The notes under the pieces are model-generated. The model was given only the letters and a program-made list of their open reading frames with translations, was not told where the DNA came from and did not search any database. Both the position numbers and the translations under genes were made by a program. Below, piece by piece: positions 8,264 to 17,316 of a DNA stretch of 64,000 nt. Origin of the DNA: Anaerophilus nitritigenes (GTDB lineage Bacteria; Bacillota; Clostridia; Peptostreptococcales; Thermotaleaceae); NCBI RefSeq assembly GCF_004138215.1, contig NZ_RYYS01000009.1, positions 62,001 to 126,000 of the forward strand, given 5' to 3'. The first letter of the stretch is position 1, and every line of letters starts with the position of its first letter.

Positions 8264-9271
8264 ATGAAAGTTACAATCAAAGATATTGCAAGAATAGCAG
8301 AAGTTTCAACAGCAACTGTTTCGAAAGTAATTAATCATAAAGATGAACATATTAGTGATCCTACAAGAAAAAAGATACTAAAAATCATGAAAGAATATAA
8401 TTATATCCCAAATACAGCAGCAAGAAGTCTTGTGACAAAGAAAACAAATACAATTGGGCTGATTATTCCAGATATACGAAATCCATTTTTTCCCGAACTT
8501 GCTAGAGGGGTAGAGGATAGAGCTAATGAATCGGAGTATAATGTGATTTTTTGCAATACAGATGATGATGAAGAGAAGGAAGAAAAATGCGTAAGTATGC
8601 TCATTGAAAAAATGGTAGATGGTATTATATTTACAGCTTCATCTAAAAGAACGGGAGAGTTTCGTCGCTTTAAAAATAATAAAATTCCTATTATTTTAGT
8701 AGATAGAGATCTTGATTTAAAGCATATAAAAGGAAGAATAAAAGCAGATAATAGAAATGGTGCTTATGAAGGAGTAAAACATTTGATTACATGTGGATAT
8801 AAAGACATCCTTTTCTTATCAGGACCCTATACATCTTATACATCTATGGAAAGGTTAAAGGGATATAAAAAAGCATTTAAAGAATATTCTATAAAATATA
8901 AAGAAGAAAATATCATAGAAGGAACTTATCAAAGTGGATGGGGTTATGAAATTATTAAAAAACTTTTAAGACAAAAAAGAAAATTTGATGCTTTATTTTG
9001 TGGAAATGATTTAATTGCTATAGAAGCAATAAAGGCCCTACAGGAAGATGGTATAAAAGTTCCACATGAAGTGGGAGTCGTAGGTTTTGATGATATTTAT
9101 ATGAGTAGATTTATTGATCCTACTTTGACAACCATCAAACAACCCATTTATGAAATGGGATACAAAGCGGTACAAATGCTTATAGAGACTTTACAAGGAA
9201 AAGTGAATAGTTATCAAAATATTTTATTAGACACTCAATTGATGATTCGAAATTCTACTTTAAAGAAATAA
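8264..9271 (+). CDS. rbsR: LacI-family ribose operon repressor
   Basis: 335-aa regulator: an N-terminal helix-turn-helix with hinge (IKDIARIAEVSTATVSKVIN, then AARSL) and a periplasmic-binding-protein-like effector domain (TIGLIIPDIRNPFFPELARG, VVGFDDIYMSRFIDPTLTTI). AGGAGGA is 8 bases before the ATG. It is first in the ribose operon, downstream of a matching operator, and so is probably autoregulated and released by ribose or a ribose phosphate. Identification as RbsR rests on the neighbours. Confidence 0.92.
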   Translation: MKVTIKDIARIAEVSTATVSKVINHKDEHISDPTRKKILKIMKEYNYIPNTAARSLVTKKTNTIGLIIPDIRNPFFPELARGVEDRANESEYNVIFCNTDDDEEKEEKCVSMLIEKMVDGIIFTASSKRTGEFRRFKNNKIPIILVDRDLDLKHIKGRIKADNRNGAYEGVKHLITCGYKDILFLSGPYTSYTSMERLKGYKKAFKEYSIKYKEENIIEGTYQSGWGYEIIKKLLRQKRKFDALFCGNDLIAIEAIKALQEDGIKVPHEVGVVGFDDIYMSRFIDPTLTTIKQPIYEMGYKAVQMLIETLQGKVNSYQNILLDTQLMIRNSTLKK

Positions 9272-9283
9272 GGAGGCAATACT

Positions 9284-10198
9284 GTGAGAAAAATTACAGT
9301 GATCGGAAGTATGAATATGGATTTGGTAGCAAATGTAGATCATATGCCAAAAGTAGGTGAGACCATAATAGGGAAGTCGTTTGAAGAAATTCCTGGAGGA
9401 AAGGGAGCCAACCAAGCAGTAGCTATTGCTAGATTAGGTGGCCAAGTTCATATGATTGGAAAACTTGGAGATGATGGATTTGGAAAAACTCTTTTAGAAG
9501 GACTGACAAAAGATAAAATTTGTGTAGAGGGTGTAAAAATAGAAACAAATACTCCTTCGGGAGTTGCACTTATTACAGTAAGTGAAGAAGGAGATAATTC
9601 GATTATTGTTGTTCCAGGGGCAAATTTTACATTAAATAAAGAAGATATAGATAAAAACATACAAATCATAAAAGAATCAGATTTTTTAGTGCTTCAATTA
9701 GAAGTTCCCCTAGATACAGTAAAGTATTCACTAAAGTGTGCTAAAGAATTAGGGGTATATACTGTACTAAATCCTGCACCTGCACAAAAACTAGATGATA
9801 TGATCATTAAAAATATAGATCTTTTAATTCCTAATGAAACAGAGCTTGAGATATTAACTGGCATAGAAATAAATAATGAAGAAGATGTACTAAGAGCTTC
9901 AAAGAATTTAATAGAAAAGGGAGTAAAATCTTTGATTGTTACCTTAGGATCAAAAGGATCTATGTATATAGATAAAAAAGGATTTAAAAAATTTCAAGCC
10001 CATAAAGTAAAAGCGATAGATACTACAGCAGCAGGAGATAGTTTTATAGGAGGAGTATGTGTTTGTCTATCAGAGGGTAAGACTATAGAAGAGGCAATAA
10101 GATATGGTTCAAGGGTAGGAGCTTTAACGGTAACAAAAAAAGGAGCACAAAGATCTCTTCCATATAAAGAAGAAATAGAAGCATTAAAGGAGGACTAA
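9284..10198 (+). CDS. rbsK: Ribokinase
   Basis: Phosphorylates D-ribose to ribose 5-phosphate. PfkB/ribokinase fold, 304 aa: [20 protein letters not shown] at the N-terminus, the substrate motif [21 protein letters not shown], and the C-terminal anion-hole/catalytic signature [11 protein letters not shown], whose Asp is the general base. The GTG start lies 6 bases after AAGGAGG. Twelve bases after rbsR and two before rbsD, so co-transcribed. Confidence 0.97.
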   Translation: MRKITVIGSMNMDLVANVDHMPKVGETIIGKSFEEIPGGKGANQAVAIARLGGQVHMIGKLGDDGFGKTLLEGLTKDKICVEGVKIETNTPSGVALITVSEEGDNSIIVVPGANFTLNKEDIDKNIQIIKESDFLVLQLEVPLDTVKYSLKCAKELGVYTVLNPAPAQKLDDMIIKNIDLLIPNETELEILTGIEINNEEDVLRASKNLIEKGVKSLIVTLGSKGSMYIDKKGFKKFQAHKVKAIDTTAAGDSFIGGVCVCLSEGKTIEEAIRYGSRVGALTVTKKGAQRSLPYKEEIEALKED

Positions 10199-10200
10199 AA

Positions 10201-10620
10201 ATGAAAAAGACAGCTTTAATTCATAGTGAAATTTCTTATATGATTTCTCAAATGGGACATACAGATGGAATCGCTATAGCTGATAGTGGGCTGCCTATTC
10301 CAAAAGAAGTAAAAAGAATAGATCTAGCACTTAAAAAAGGAATTCCTAGCTTTATGGATACACTAGATACAATTTTAGAGGAATTAAAAGTGGAAGAAGT
10401 AGTTATTGCACAGGAAATGGAGACAGTTAGTCCTGTTCTTTATGAAAAGTTTATGAGAAAAATTTACGAAGTAGAAGAAAATGAAAATATAAAAATAAAA
10501 ATCACAAAAGTAGATCATGAAACTTTTAAGAATATGACAAAAGAATCAAAAGGAATTGTTAGAACAGGAGAACATACTCCATATGCAAATGTAATCTTAA
10601 AATCAGGCGTTGTATTTTAA
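10201..10620 (+). CDS. rbsD: D-ribose pyranase
   Basis: Interconverts beta-pyran and beta-furan forms of ribose so that the kinase receives the furanose. 139 aa, standard length. [17 protein letters not shown] contains the catalytic His20, and the C-terminus [18 protein letters not shown] completes the active site from the neighbouring subunit. It follows rbsK by two bases. Confidence 0.97.
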   Translation: MKKTALIHSEISYMISQMGHTDGIAIADSGLPIPKEVKRIDLALKKGIPSFMDTLDTILEELKVEEVVIAQEMETVSPVLYEKFMRKIYEVEENENIKIKITKVDHETFKNMTKESKGIVRTGEHTPYANVILKSGVVF

Positions 10621-10632
10621 GGAGAGGTGTTA

Positions 10633-12126
10633 ATGAATAAACCTATTTTTGAAATGAAGGGGATTGTGAAAGAATTCCCAGGAGTAAAAGCATTAGATGG
10701 TGTGGATCTTAAAATTCATCAAGGAAGAGTAATGGCGTTACTTGGAGAAAATGGAGCAGGAAAGTCTACTCTTATGAAAATATTAAGTGGTGTATATCAA
10801 AAAGATCAGGGACAACTTATTTATGAGGGAGAAGAAATTCATTTAAAAGGACCAAAAGATGCACAAGATCTTGGAATTAGCATTATTCATCAGGAGCTGA
10901 ATTTAATTCCTCATTTGACTATTGGAGAGAATATATTTTTAGGAAGAGAACCTGTAAATAAATTTAAAAAAATAGACTGGAAAAAGCTTTATGAAGATAG
11001 TGAAAAATTATTAAAAAAACTTAAAGTAGACAAAGATCCTAGACAAAAGGTGTCTCAATTAAGTGTTGGAGAGCAGCAAATGATTGAGATTGCAAAGGCT
11101 CTTTCTTTACATGCAAAAATTATTATTATGGATGAGCCTACAGATGCTTTGACAAAAAAAGAAACAGAAAGTTTATTTGAGGTAATTGATGAATTAAGAA
11201 AAGATGAAAAAGGAATTGTCTATATATCTCATAGACTTGAAGAAATTTTTAGGATGTGTGACGATGTAACTGTTTTAAGAGATGGAAGATTTATTGGAGA
11301 AGATGAAGTGAAAAATTTAGATGAAAATAAATTGATAGAAATGATGGTAGGAAGAAAGCTTACAGAACAATTTCCAAGAATTGAAGTCAAAAAGGGAGAA
11401 CTTGCTTTAGAAGTTAAAAATCTTTCTAATGAATATATAAAAGACATTCATTTTACATTAAGAAAAGGAGAGATATTAGGAATTTCTGGACTTATGGCTT
11501 CTGGAAGAACAGAACTTGCAAAGACTTTATATGGAGTTATTCAAAAGATTTCAGGAGAAATTTATATAGAAGGAAAAAAAGTAGAAATAAAATCTCCACA
11601 ACAGGCTTTACAAAAAGGAATTGCTTATGTATCTGAGGATAGAAAAGGAGAAGGTTTAATTTTAGGGCTTTCAGTAAAAGAGAATATGACTATATGTTCT
11701 TTGGAAAAATTTGAAGAATCTCTAAGGATTAGTTCTAAAAAAGAAAAGGAAGCTGTTAAAAGATATATTGGTCATATGAATATCAAAACTCCTAGTGAAA
11801 ACCAAAAGATTAAAAATTTAAGTGGAGGAAATCAGCAAAAAGTTTCTATTGCAAAGGGACTAATGACAAAGCCTAAGATTTTAATATTGGATGAACCTAC
11901 TAGAGGAGTAGACGTAGGAGCAAAAAAAGAAATATATGATTTAATTAATGAATTTAAAAAAGAGGGTATGAGTATTATTATGATTTCTTCAGAAATGCCA
12001 GAAGTATTAGGAATGAGTGATCGTATTTTAGTTATGTATCAAGGAAGAATTAGTGGAGAATTTTCTATAGAAGATGCTTCTCAAGAAAAAATCATGAAAT
12101 GTGCTGTAGGAATAAAGGAGGCTTAA
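10633..12126 (+). CDS. rbsA: Ribose ABC importer, tandem ATPase subunit
   Basis: 497-aa double ATPase of the sugar (CUT2) importer class. The first domain is complete: [35 protein letters not shown]. The second has the degenerate Walker A typical of RbsA ([13 protein letters not shown]), [15 protein letters not shown] and [18 protein letters not shown]. An in-frame GTG at 10627 exists, but AAGGAG (10619-10624) is correctly spaced for the ATG at 10633. Powers import together with RbsC and RbsB. Confidence 0.97.
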   Translation: MNKPIFEMKGIVKEFPGVKALDGVDLKIHQGRVMALLGENGAGKSTLMKILSGVYQKDQGQLIYEGEEIHLKGPKDAQDLGISIIHQELNLIPHLTIGENIFLGREPVNKFKKIDWKKLYEDSEKLLKKLKVDKDPRQKVSQLSVGEQQMIEIAKALSLHAKIIIMDEPTDALTKKETESLFEVIDELRKDEKGIVYISHRLEEIFRMCDDVTVLRDGRFIGEDEVKNLDENKLIEMMVGRKLTEQFPRIEVKKGELALEVKNLSNEYIKDIHFTLRKGEILGISGLMASGRTELAKTLYGVIQKISGEIYIEGKKVEIKSPQQALQKGIAYVSEDRKGEGLILGLSVKENMTICSLEKFEESLRISSKKEKEAVKRYIGHMNIKTPSENQKIKNLSGGNQQKVSIAKGLMTKPKILILDEPTRGVDVGAKKEIYDLINEFKKEGMSIIMISSEMPEVLGMSDRILVMYQGRISGEFSIEDASQEKIMKCAVGIKEA

Positions 12127-12132
12127 AAAAGT

Positions 12133-13065
12133 ATGAATAAAAAAGTACTTATGAAATTTAAATCGATCATAGGACTTGTGGTATTTTCTTTTATTGTTTC
12201 TTTGCTAAGTCCTAGATTTTTAACATTACCCAATATACTCAATGTATTAAGACAAACTTCTATTAATTCTATTATTGCAGCAGGGATGACCTTTGTTATT
12301 TTAACAGGTGGAATCGATTTATCTGTAGGGTCTATTTTGGCGTTTTCTGGTGCTGTATCTGCGTATTTGATTTCATCAGGAGTAAATGTCTTATTAGCAG
12401 TAGTCATGGCTTTAGTGATTGGGGCATTAGCAGGATGTTTTAGTGGAATTATTATTAGTAAAGGAAAAGTTCAGCCATTTATTGCAACTTTAGTGACTAT
12501 GACTGTTTTAAGAGGAGCTACACTAGTGTTTTCTGATGGAAAACCTATTACTTTAGCAGGAGATAAAACTTCTGAAGTTTTTTCAAACATTGGAGGAGGA
12601 TACTTCTTAAAAATTCCTATTCCAGTTTATTTGATGGTCTTGGTATTTATAGTATCTTATTATGTTTTAACACAGACAAGGATGGGAAGATATATTTATG
12701 CTTTAGGTGGAAATGAAGAAGCCTCAAAACTTTCAGGACTGAAGGTATCTAATATAAAACTTTCTGTATATGCAATAAGTGGATTTTTAGCAGCTTTAGC
12801 AGGAATTATTACTACATCAAGAATTTCCTCAGCAGATCCTAATGCAGGGATTGGATATGAATTAGATGCAATTGCAGCGGTTGTATTAGGAGGAACAAGT
12901 CTTGCAGGAGGGGCAGGAAGTATACTAGGAACCATCATAGGAGCTTTAATTATAGGAATTTTAAATAATGCTTTAAATTTACTCAATGTGTCTTCTTATT
13001 ATCAAATGATTGCAAAGGGAGCAGTTATATTAATTGCAGTATTATCTGATCGAAAAGAAAAATAA
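12133..13065 (+). CDS. rbsC: Ribose ABC importer, permease
   Basis: 310-aa permease with about eight hydrophobic segments. Family blocks: GMTFVILTGGIDLSVGS, the coupling-loop segment YALGGNEEASKLSGLKV and AIAAVVLGGTSLAGGAGS. GGAGG is 12 bases before the ATG, overlapping the end of rbsA. A 228-base non-coding stretch with several hairpins separates it from rbsB. Confidence 0.97.
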   Translation: MNKKVLMKFKSIIGLVVFSFIVSLLSPRFLTLPNILNVLRQTSINSIIAAGMTFVILTGGIDLSVGSILAFSGAVSAYLISSGVNVLLAVVMALVIGALAGCFSGIIISKGKVQPFIATLVTMTVLRGATLVFSDGKPITLAGDKTSEVFSNIGGGYFLKIPIPVYLMVLVFIVSYYVLTQTRMGRYIYALGGNEEASKLSGLKVSNIKLSVYAISGFLAALAGIITTSRISSADPNAGIGYELDAIAAVVLGGTSLAGGAGSILGTIIGALIIGILNNALNLLNVSSYYQMIAKGAVILIAVLSDRKEK

Positions 13066-13135
13066 ATAGTTTATTTTTTCTAGATAAGGATAAAATAAAC
13101 ATTGTTATGCTGGATTTGGTCTTTCCGAATCCATA

Positions 13136-13162
13136 CATCTAAACTAAGACTCAGTTTAGATG
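13136..13162 (+). ncRNA. Intercistronic hairpin in the rbsC-rbsB gap
   Basis: CATCTAAACT (13136-13145) pairs with AGTTTAGATG (13153-13162), 7-base loop, no T-run. Probably an mRNA-stabilising or processing stem rather than a terminator. Confidence 0.5.
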
Positions 13163-13193
13163 AAATAATGAAACAATCTAAACATTAAGTCGT

Positions 13194-13269
13194 GTTATCT
13201 AGGAACTGTACAATTCTTATTGTTCGCGTAAAAAGTGAGAACATTGGAATTGTTAGTCATCAGATAAAC
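13194..13269 (+). ncRNA. Nested stem structure in the rbsB leader
   Basis: Three nested pairings read directly: TTATCT (13195-13200) with AGATAA (13263-13268), CAATTC (13211-13216) with GAATTG (13247-13252) and TGTTC (13221-13225) with GAACA (13239-13243). The structure ends just before the rbsB ribosome site. No known riboswitch consensus was recognised. Confidence 0.4.
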
Positions 13270-13293
13270 TATAAAGGAATGGGGGAATTAAAA

Positions 13294-14199
13294 ATGAAAA
13301 AGGTAGTATCTATTTTTATGGTAGCCATTTTGGCTATGGGATTATTAGCAGGTTGTACAGGGCAACAAGGAGAGCCTCAAAAAGAGGAAGTACAAAAAAT
13401 AGGATTGATCATTTCAACTTTGAACAACCCATTTTTTGTAACATTAAAAGAAGGTGCTGAATCAAAAGCAAAAGAATTAGGATATGAATTAATTGTATTA
13501 GACTCACAAGATAAGTCAGAAAAGGAACTTTCTAATATGGAAGATATGGTAATAAGAGGAGTTTCTGTCATTATGATCAATCCAACAAACTCTGACACAG
13601 TAGGTAATGCTATTAAGATTGCAAATGATGCAAACATTCCAGTGCTTACTTTAGATAGAGGAGCAAATAGTGGAGAGGTAGTATCTCACATTGCTTCTGA
13701 TAATGTAGCAGGTGGAAAAATGGCAGGAGACTATATTATAGAAAAGCTAGGCGAGAAAGGAAAAGTAGTAGAATTAGAAGGAATTCCAGGAGCTTCTGCT
13801 ACCGTAGATAGAGGAGCAGGATTTAATGAAGCCATCAAAGGAAAAGAAATAACAGTAGTGGCAAAACAAACTGCAAACTTCAACAGAACAGAAGGGTTGA
13901 CAGTTATGGAAAATATCCTACAAGCACAACCAGAAATCAATGCTGTTTTTGCTCATAATGATGAAATGGCTTTAGGAGCATTAAAGGCTATTGAAGGAAG
14001 TAAAAGAGATATTATGGTTGTTGGTTTTGATGCTACAGATGATGCAGTTACATCTGTAAAAGAGGGAAAACTTTCTGCTACAGTTGCACAACAACCAGAT
14101 AAAATAGGATCTTTAGGAATAGAAACTGTAGATCAAATGATCAAAGGAGAAAAAGTAGAAAAGTTTATTCCTGTTGATTTAAAATTAATAACAGAATAA
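13294..14199 (+). CDS. rbsB: Ribose-binding lipoprotein
   Basis: Substrate-binding protein of the RbsABC importer, anchored as a lipoprotein: signal peptide with lipobox LLAGC (about residues 17-21), then a type-I periplasmic-binding fold with IGLIISTLNNPFFVTLKEGA, VIMINPTNSDTV, TLDRGANSGEVVSHIASDN and VVGFDATDDAV. The open frame begins at 13192, but AATGGGGGA (13279-13287) and the signal sequence fix the ATG at 13294, giving 301 aa. It is last in the operon after a structured gap, consistent with its higher required dose. Confidence 0.96.
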   Translation: MKKVVSIFMVAILAMGLLAGCTGQQGEPQKEEVQKIGLIISTLNNPFFVTLKEGAESKAKELGYELIVLDSQDKSEKELSNMEDMVIRGVSVIMINPTNSDTVGNAIKIANDANIPVLTLDRGANSGEVVSHIASDNVAGGKMAGDYIIEKLGEKGKVVELEGIPGASATVDRGAGFNEAIKGKEITVVAKQTANFNRTEGLTVMENILQAQPEINAVFAHNDEMALGALKAIEGSKRDIMVVGFDATDDAVTSVKEGKLSATVAQQPDKIGSLGIETVDQMIKGEKVEKFIPVDLKLITE

Positions 14200-14205
14200 T
14201 AAGAC

Positions 14206-14234
14206 TTTACAAATAACAAAAATAGGAATACAAT
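14206..14234 (+). promoter_or_regulatory. Promoter of the TPP-riboswitch/thiC transcript
   Basis: TTTACA (14206-14211), 17 bases, TACAAT (14229-14234), just upstream of the aptamer. Confidence 0.7.
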
Positions 14235-14253
14235 GAAGTCAACATAATAGTTT

Positions 14254-14371
14254 TGCTAGGGGGGCCATTTGGCTGAGAAGGATTTTTCCTGACCCTTATT
14301 ACCTGATGCAGGTCATACTGACGTAGGGAAGCAACGAAAGATTAAGCTTACCTTTGGGTAAGCTTTTTTTG
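14254..14371 (+). ncRNA. TPP (THI-box) riboswitch with terminator
   Basis: The aptamer spans about 14254-14338 and contains the THI-box consensus: GGGGGG, GGCTGAGAAGG, CCTGACCC, TTACCTGATGCAGGTCATAC and GACGTAGGGAAGC. The terminator follows: AAGCTTACC (14344-14352), TTTG loop, GGTAAGCTT (14357-14365) and a T-run to 14370. TPP binding should favour termination before thiC. Confidence 0.97.
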
Positions 14372-14395
14372 ATTTTTTTAAGGGGGATAAAAAAT

Positions 14396-15706
14396 ATGTA
14401 CACAACTCAAATGGATGCTGCTAAAAGAGGGATCATCACTAAAGAAATGGAAATTGTATCAAAAAAGGAGAATATAGAAGTAGAATTTTTAAGAAAACTT
14501 ATTGCAGAGGGGAAAGTAATTATTCCTGCTAACAAGAATCATAAATCATTAGATCCTGAAGGAATAGGAGAGGGACTTAAAACAAAGATCAATGTAAATT
14601 TAGGTATTTCCAAAGATTGTTGTGATATAGAAAAAGAGCTTGAAAAAGTGAAAGTAGCTTTAGATATGAATGTAGAAGCTATTATGGATTTGAGTTCTTA
14701 CGGAAAAACAGAAGAATTTAGAAGAAGGTTAATTGAGATGTCTAATGCTACGATCGGGACTGTGCCTATATATGATGCAGTAGGTTTTTATGATAAGGAA
14801 TTAAAAGATATCACTGCCAAAGAATTTTTAGATGTAGTAAGAAAACATGCAAAAGATGGAGTAGATTTTGTAACGATTCATGCAGGACTTAATAAAAATA
14901 CAGCACAAACTTTTAAAAGAAACAAAAGGCTTACTAATATTGTTTCAAGGGGTGGGTCTTTACTTTATGCATGGATGGAGCTAAATGGTAAAGAAAATCC
15001 GTTCTATGAATATTATGATGATCTATTAGATATTTGTGGTGAATATGATGTAGCATTGAGTCTAGGAGATGCATGTAGACCTGGAAGCATTCACGATTCT
15101 ACAGATGCAAGTCAAATTCATGAACTCATGGTATTAGGAGAGCTTACGTTAAGGGCATGGGAGAAAAATGTTCAAGTTATGATCGAAGGACCTGGACATA
15201 TGGCAATCAATGAAATTCATGCGAATGTATTATTAGAAAAGAAACTTTGTCATGGAGCACCTTTTTATGTATTAGGACCTATTGTAACAGATATAGCACC
15301 TGGTTATGATCATATTACAAGTGCCATTGGAGGGGCTTTAGCTGCAAGCTGTGGAGTAGATTTTTTATGTTATGTGACACCAGCAGAACATTTAAGATTA
15401 CCAACATTAGAGGATATGAAGGAAGGAATTATTGCAACGAAAATTGCAGCTCATGCAGGAGATTTAGGCAAAAATATAAAAGGCGCAAAGGATTGGGATC
15501 ATGCTATGAGTACTGCTAGACAAAAGCTAGATTGGGAGAGTATGTTTTCACTAGCTATTGATGAAGAAAAAGCAAGAAAATATAGAAAAGAATCTATGCC
15601 TGCTCATGAAGATAGTTGTACCATGTGTGGAAAAATGTGTTCTATGAGAAATATGAATAAGGTGATGGAAGGAAAAAATATTAATATGTTAAGAGATGAT
15701 GATTAA
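14396..15706 (+). CDS. thiC: Phosphomethylpyrimidine synthase
   Basis: Radical-SAM enzyme that rearranges aminoimidazole ribotide into HMP phosphate, the pyrimidine branch of thiamine synthesis. 436 aa, without the N-terminal extension of proteobacterial ThiC. Visible: [59 protein letters not shown] and the C-terminal cluster CTMCGKMC. The cluster reads CX2CX3C, one residue shorter than the CX2CX4C of E. coli-type enzymes. The frame is open from 14354, inside the terminator; AAGGGGGA with the ATG at 14396 is the true start. Regulated by the TPP riboswitch; no other thi genes are in the window. Confidence 0.97.
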   Translation: MYTTQMDAAKRGIITKEMEIVSKKENIEVEFLRKLIAEGKVIIPANKNHKSLDPEGIGEGLKTKINVNLGISKDCCDIEKELEKVKVALDMNVEAIMDLSSYGKTEEFRRRLIEMSNATIGTVPIYDAVGFYDKELKDITAKEFLDVVRKHAKDGVDFVTIHAGLNKNTAQTFKRNKRLTNIVSRGGSLLYAWMELNGKENPFYEYYDDLLDICGEYDVALSLGDACRPGSIHDSTDASQIHELMVLGELTLRAWEKNVQVMIEGPGHMAINEIHANVLLEKKLCHGAPFYVLGPIVTDIAPGYDHITSAIGGALAASCGVDFLCYVTPAEHLRLPTLEDMKEGIIATKIAAHAGDLGKNIKGAKDWDHAMSTARQKLDWESMFSLAIDEEKARKYRKESMPAHEDSCTMCGKMCSMRNMNKVMEGKNINMLRDDD

Positions 15707-15752
15707 ATATTATATTTTTCTGAAAAAAATAATATTTATAATAAAAATAATA

Positions 15753-15781
15753 TTGACAAAATGAAGAAATGTTGGTAAGAT
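15753..15781 (+). promoter_or_regulatory. Promoter of the Leu T-box transcript
   Basis: Consensus TTGACA (15753-15758), 17 bases, TAAGAT (15776-15781). A dyad ATTTTTCTGAAAAAA (15714-15728), 12 of 15 matches to the CodY box, lies upstream. Confidence 0.75.
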
Positions 15782-15807
15782 TAACAACAATATAAATAAT
15801 TATAGAT

Positions 15808-16062
15808 AAAGCGATGACGGAGAGAAAAATATACTCTTGGTTTTTAGAGAGTCAGTGGTTGGTGAAAACTGATAACAAGGTATATATAATACTCACTCCC
15901 AAGCTATGAGATTGAAAAATTTTTTGAGTAGATCAATTCGATTTGCAATCGTTACATTGCAAGGTTTAAACCGATAAAGTGATGTTTGTATTTATAAACA
16001 TAAAAAGGGTGGTACCGCGAGATGAGCTTCTCGTCCCTATAGGGATGAGGAGTTTTTTTTAT
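15808..16062 (+). ncRNA. T-box leader, specifier read as CTC (leucine)
   Basis: Stem I begins AGCGATGACGGAG with the kink-turn motif. It has AGAGAG and GTGGTTGGTGAAAAC apical elements and closes with CTCC-CAA-GCT (15896-15905). The T-box AAAGGGTGGTACCGCG is at 16004-16019, and TGGT expects an ACCA tRNA end. The terminator is CTCGTCCC/GGGATGAG (16030-16050) plus T8. In the window's tyrS leader the specifier TAC is followed by one A, then the helix CTCT, GGA and GTTT. The same position here is CTC (15892-15894), then A, CTCC, CAA, GCT, so the specifier is Leu. TAC (15889-15891) is the alternative if the register is off. Confidence 0.85.
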
Positions 16063-16087
16063 ATAAAAAAATAGAGGAGGAAAATGG

Positions 16088-17290
16088 ATGAGTTTGATGA
16101 TGGCATTTTGTGTAGTTCTTTTGGTACTTGCTATTGGAGATGTTGTATCTACTAAAACAAAGGCATTTGTACCATCTGTGTTTGTATCAGCATTGTTGTT
16201 TTTATTTGGATTTTGGACTTTTTTCCCAGCGGATATTGTAGGGTTAGCAGGGTTTGAAAAGACAATTATTACATTATCTATGTACTTATTAATTACTCAT
16301 ATGGGTACGATGCTAAGTATTAAAGAACTTATATCCCAATGGAGGACAGTAACTGTTGCTTTAGCTGGAGTTGTAGGGATTTGTATGATGACTTTAACTA
16401 TCGGTAGAGTATTATTTGGATGGGAGACAGTAGTTGCTGCTACTCCTCCTTTAACAGGTGGAATTGTAGCTGCTATTATGATGTCAGATGCAGCAGCAGC
16501 AAAGGGAATGGAGAATTTAGCAGTTCTTGCAATTATCATGTATGTGATGCAGGGATTTGTAGGATATCCTCTAACAGCTATTATGCTAAAAAAAGAAGGG
16601 AATAGACTTTTAGATTTATTTCGAAATGGAATAGTAAATATTCAAAAGGATGTAATGGCTGAGACAGCTGTAACAGTAGAGGAGAGTAAATATAAAATTT
16701 TTCCTCCACTACCTATTAAATATCAAACGACTTATATGCTTTTATTAAAATTAGGAATAGTGGCATGGGCTGCAGTAGGATTTTCGGCTTGGTTTCAAGA
16801 GACTACAGGATTTACTTTCTTATCTCAATATGTAGTCTGTTTAATTTTTGGAGTTATTTTTTCTGAAATAGGATTATTAGAGAGAAAGCCACTTAACCTT
16901 TCAGGATCTTTTGGATTTTTTATGACAGGTCTTATGGCGTTTATATTTACAGGACTTGCAAAAGCAACTCCTCAAATGTTAGTGCAAATTGCAGGATCTT
17001 TAATGGGAGTTATTGTTCTTGGAGTTTTAGGAATGGGAATTTTATCTATGGTGGTAGGTAAATTATTAGGATACACAAAAGAAATGGCATTTGCTGTAGC
17101 CCTTACAGCTCTTTATGGATTTCCACCGAACTATATTTTAACAGAAGAAGCTACAAAAGCATTAACAGAGGATGAAGAAGAAAGAAAATATTTAATGGAT
17201 CAAATGCTTCCTAAAATGCTAGTAGGTGGATTTACAACAGTGACAATTGTATCTGTTATTGTTGCAGGATTGTTTGTAAATATGTTTTAA
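16088..17290 (+). CDS. Multi-pass membrane permease, possibly DUF3100-like
   Basis: 400 aa with about ten hydrophobic segments. Notable: PPLTGGIVAAIMMSDAAAAKG in a loop, a conserved-looking glycine-rich pair, and a cytosolic segment near residues 185-210. It resembles the DUF3100/sodium:glutamate-symporter-like permeases, but I recognise this by general character rather than a diagnostic motif. GAGGAGG lies 7 bases before the ATG at 16088; the ATG at 16084 is in another frame. It heads a two-gene operon with an M20 amidohydrolase under a Leu T-box, so it probably imports an N-acyl-leucine, a leucyl peptide or a similar leucine precursor. The substrate is inferred. Confidence 0.65.
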   Translation: MSLMMAFCVVLLVLAIGDVVSTKTKAFVPSVFVSALLFLFGFWTFFPADIVGLAGFEKTIITLSMYLLITHMGTMLSIKELISQWRTVTVALAGVVGICMMTLTIGRVLFGWETVVAATPPLTGGIVAAIMMSDAAAAKGMENLAVLAIIMYVMQGFVGYPLTAIMLKKEGNRLLDLFRNGIVNIQKDVMAETAVTVEESKYKIFPPLPIKYQTTYMLLLKLGIVAWAAVGFSAWFQETTGFTFLSQYVVCLIFGVIFSEIGLLERKPLNLSGSFGFFMTGLMAFIFTGLAKATPQMLVQIAGSLMGVIVLGVLGMGILSMVVGKLLGYTKEMAFAVALTALYGFPPNYILTEEATKALTEDEEERKYLMDQMLPKMLVGGFTTVTIVSVIVAGLFVNMF

Positions 17291-17316
17291 ATATTATAGA
17301 TAGAGGTGAATAAATT

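Noticed and set aside
14354-14395. Earlier in-frame start for thiC
   Set aside because: It lies within the TPP-riboswitch terminator; the ATG at 14396 has AAGGGGGA before it.
16084-16120. ATG at 16084 as start of the permease gene
   Set aside because: It is in a different frame that lacks the hydrophobic permease sequence; the ATG at 16088 is spaced correctly from GAGGAGG.
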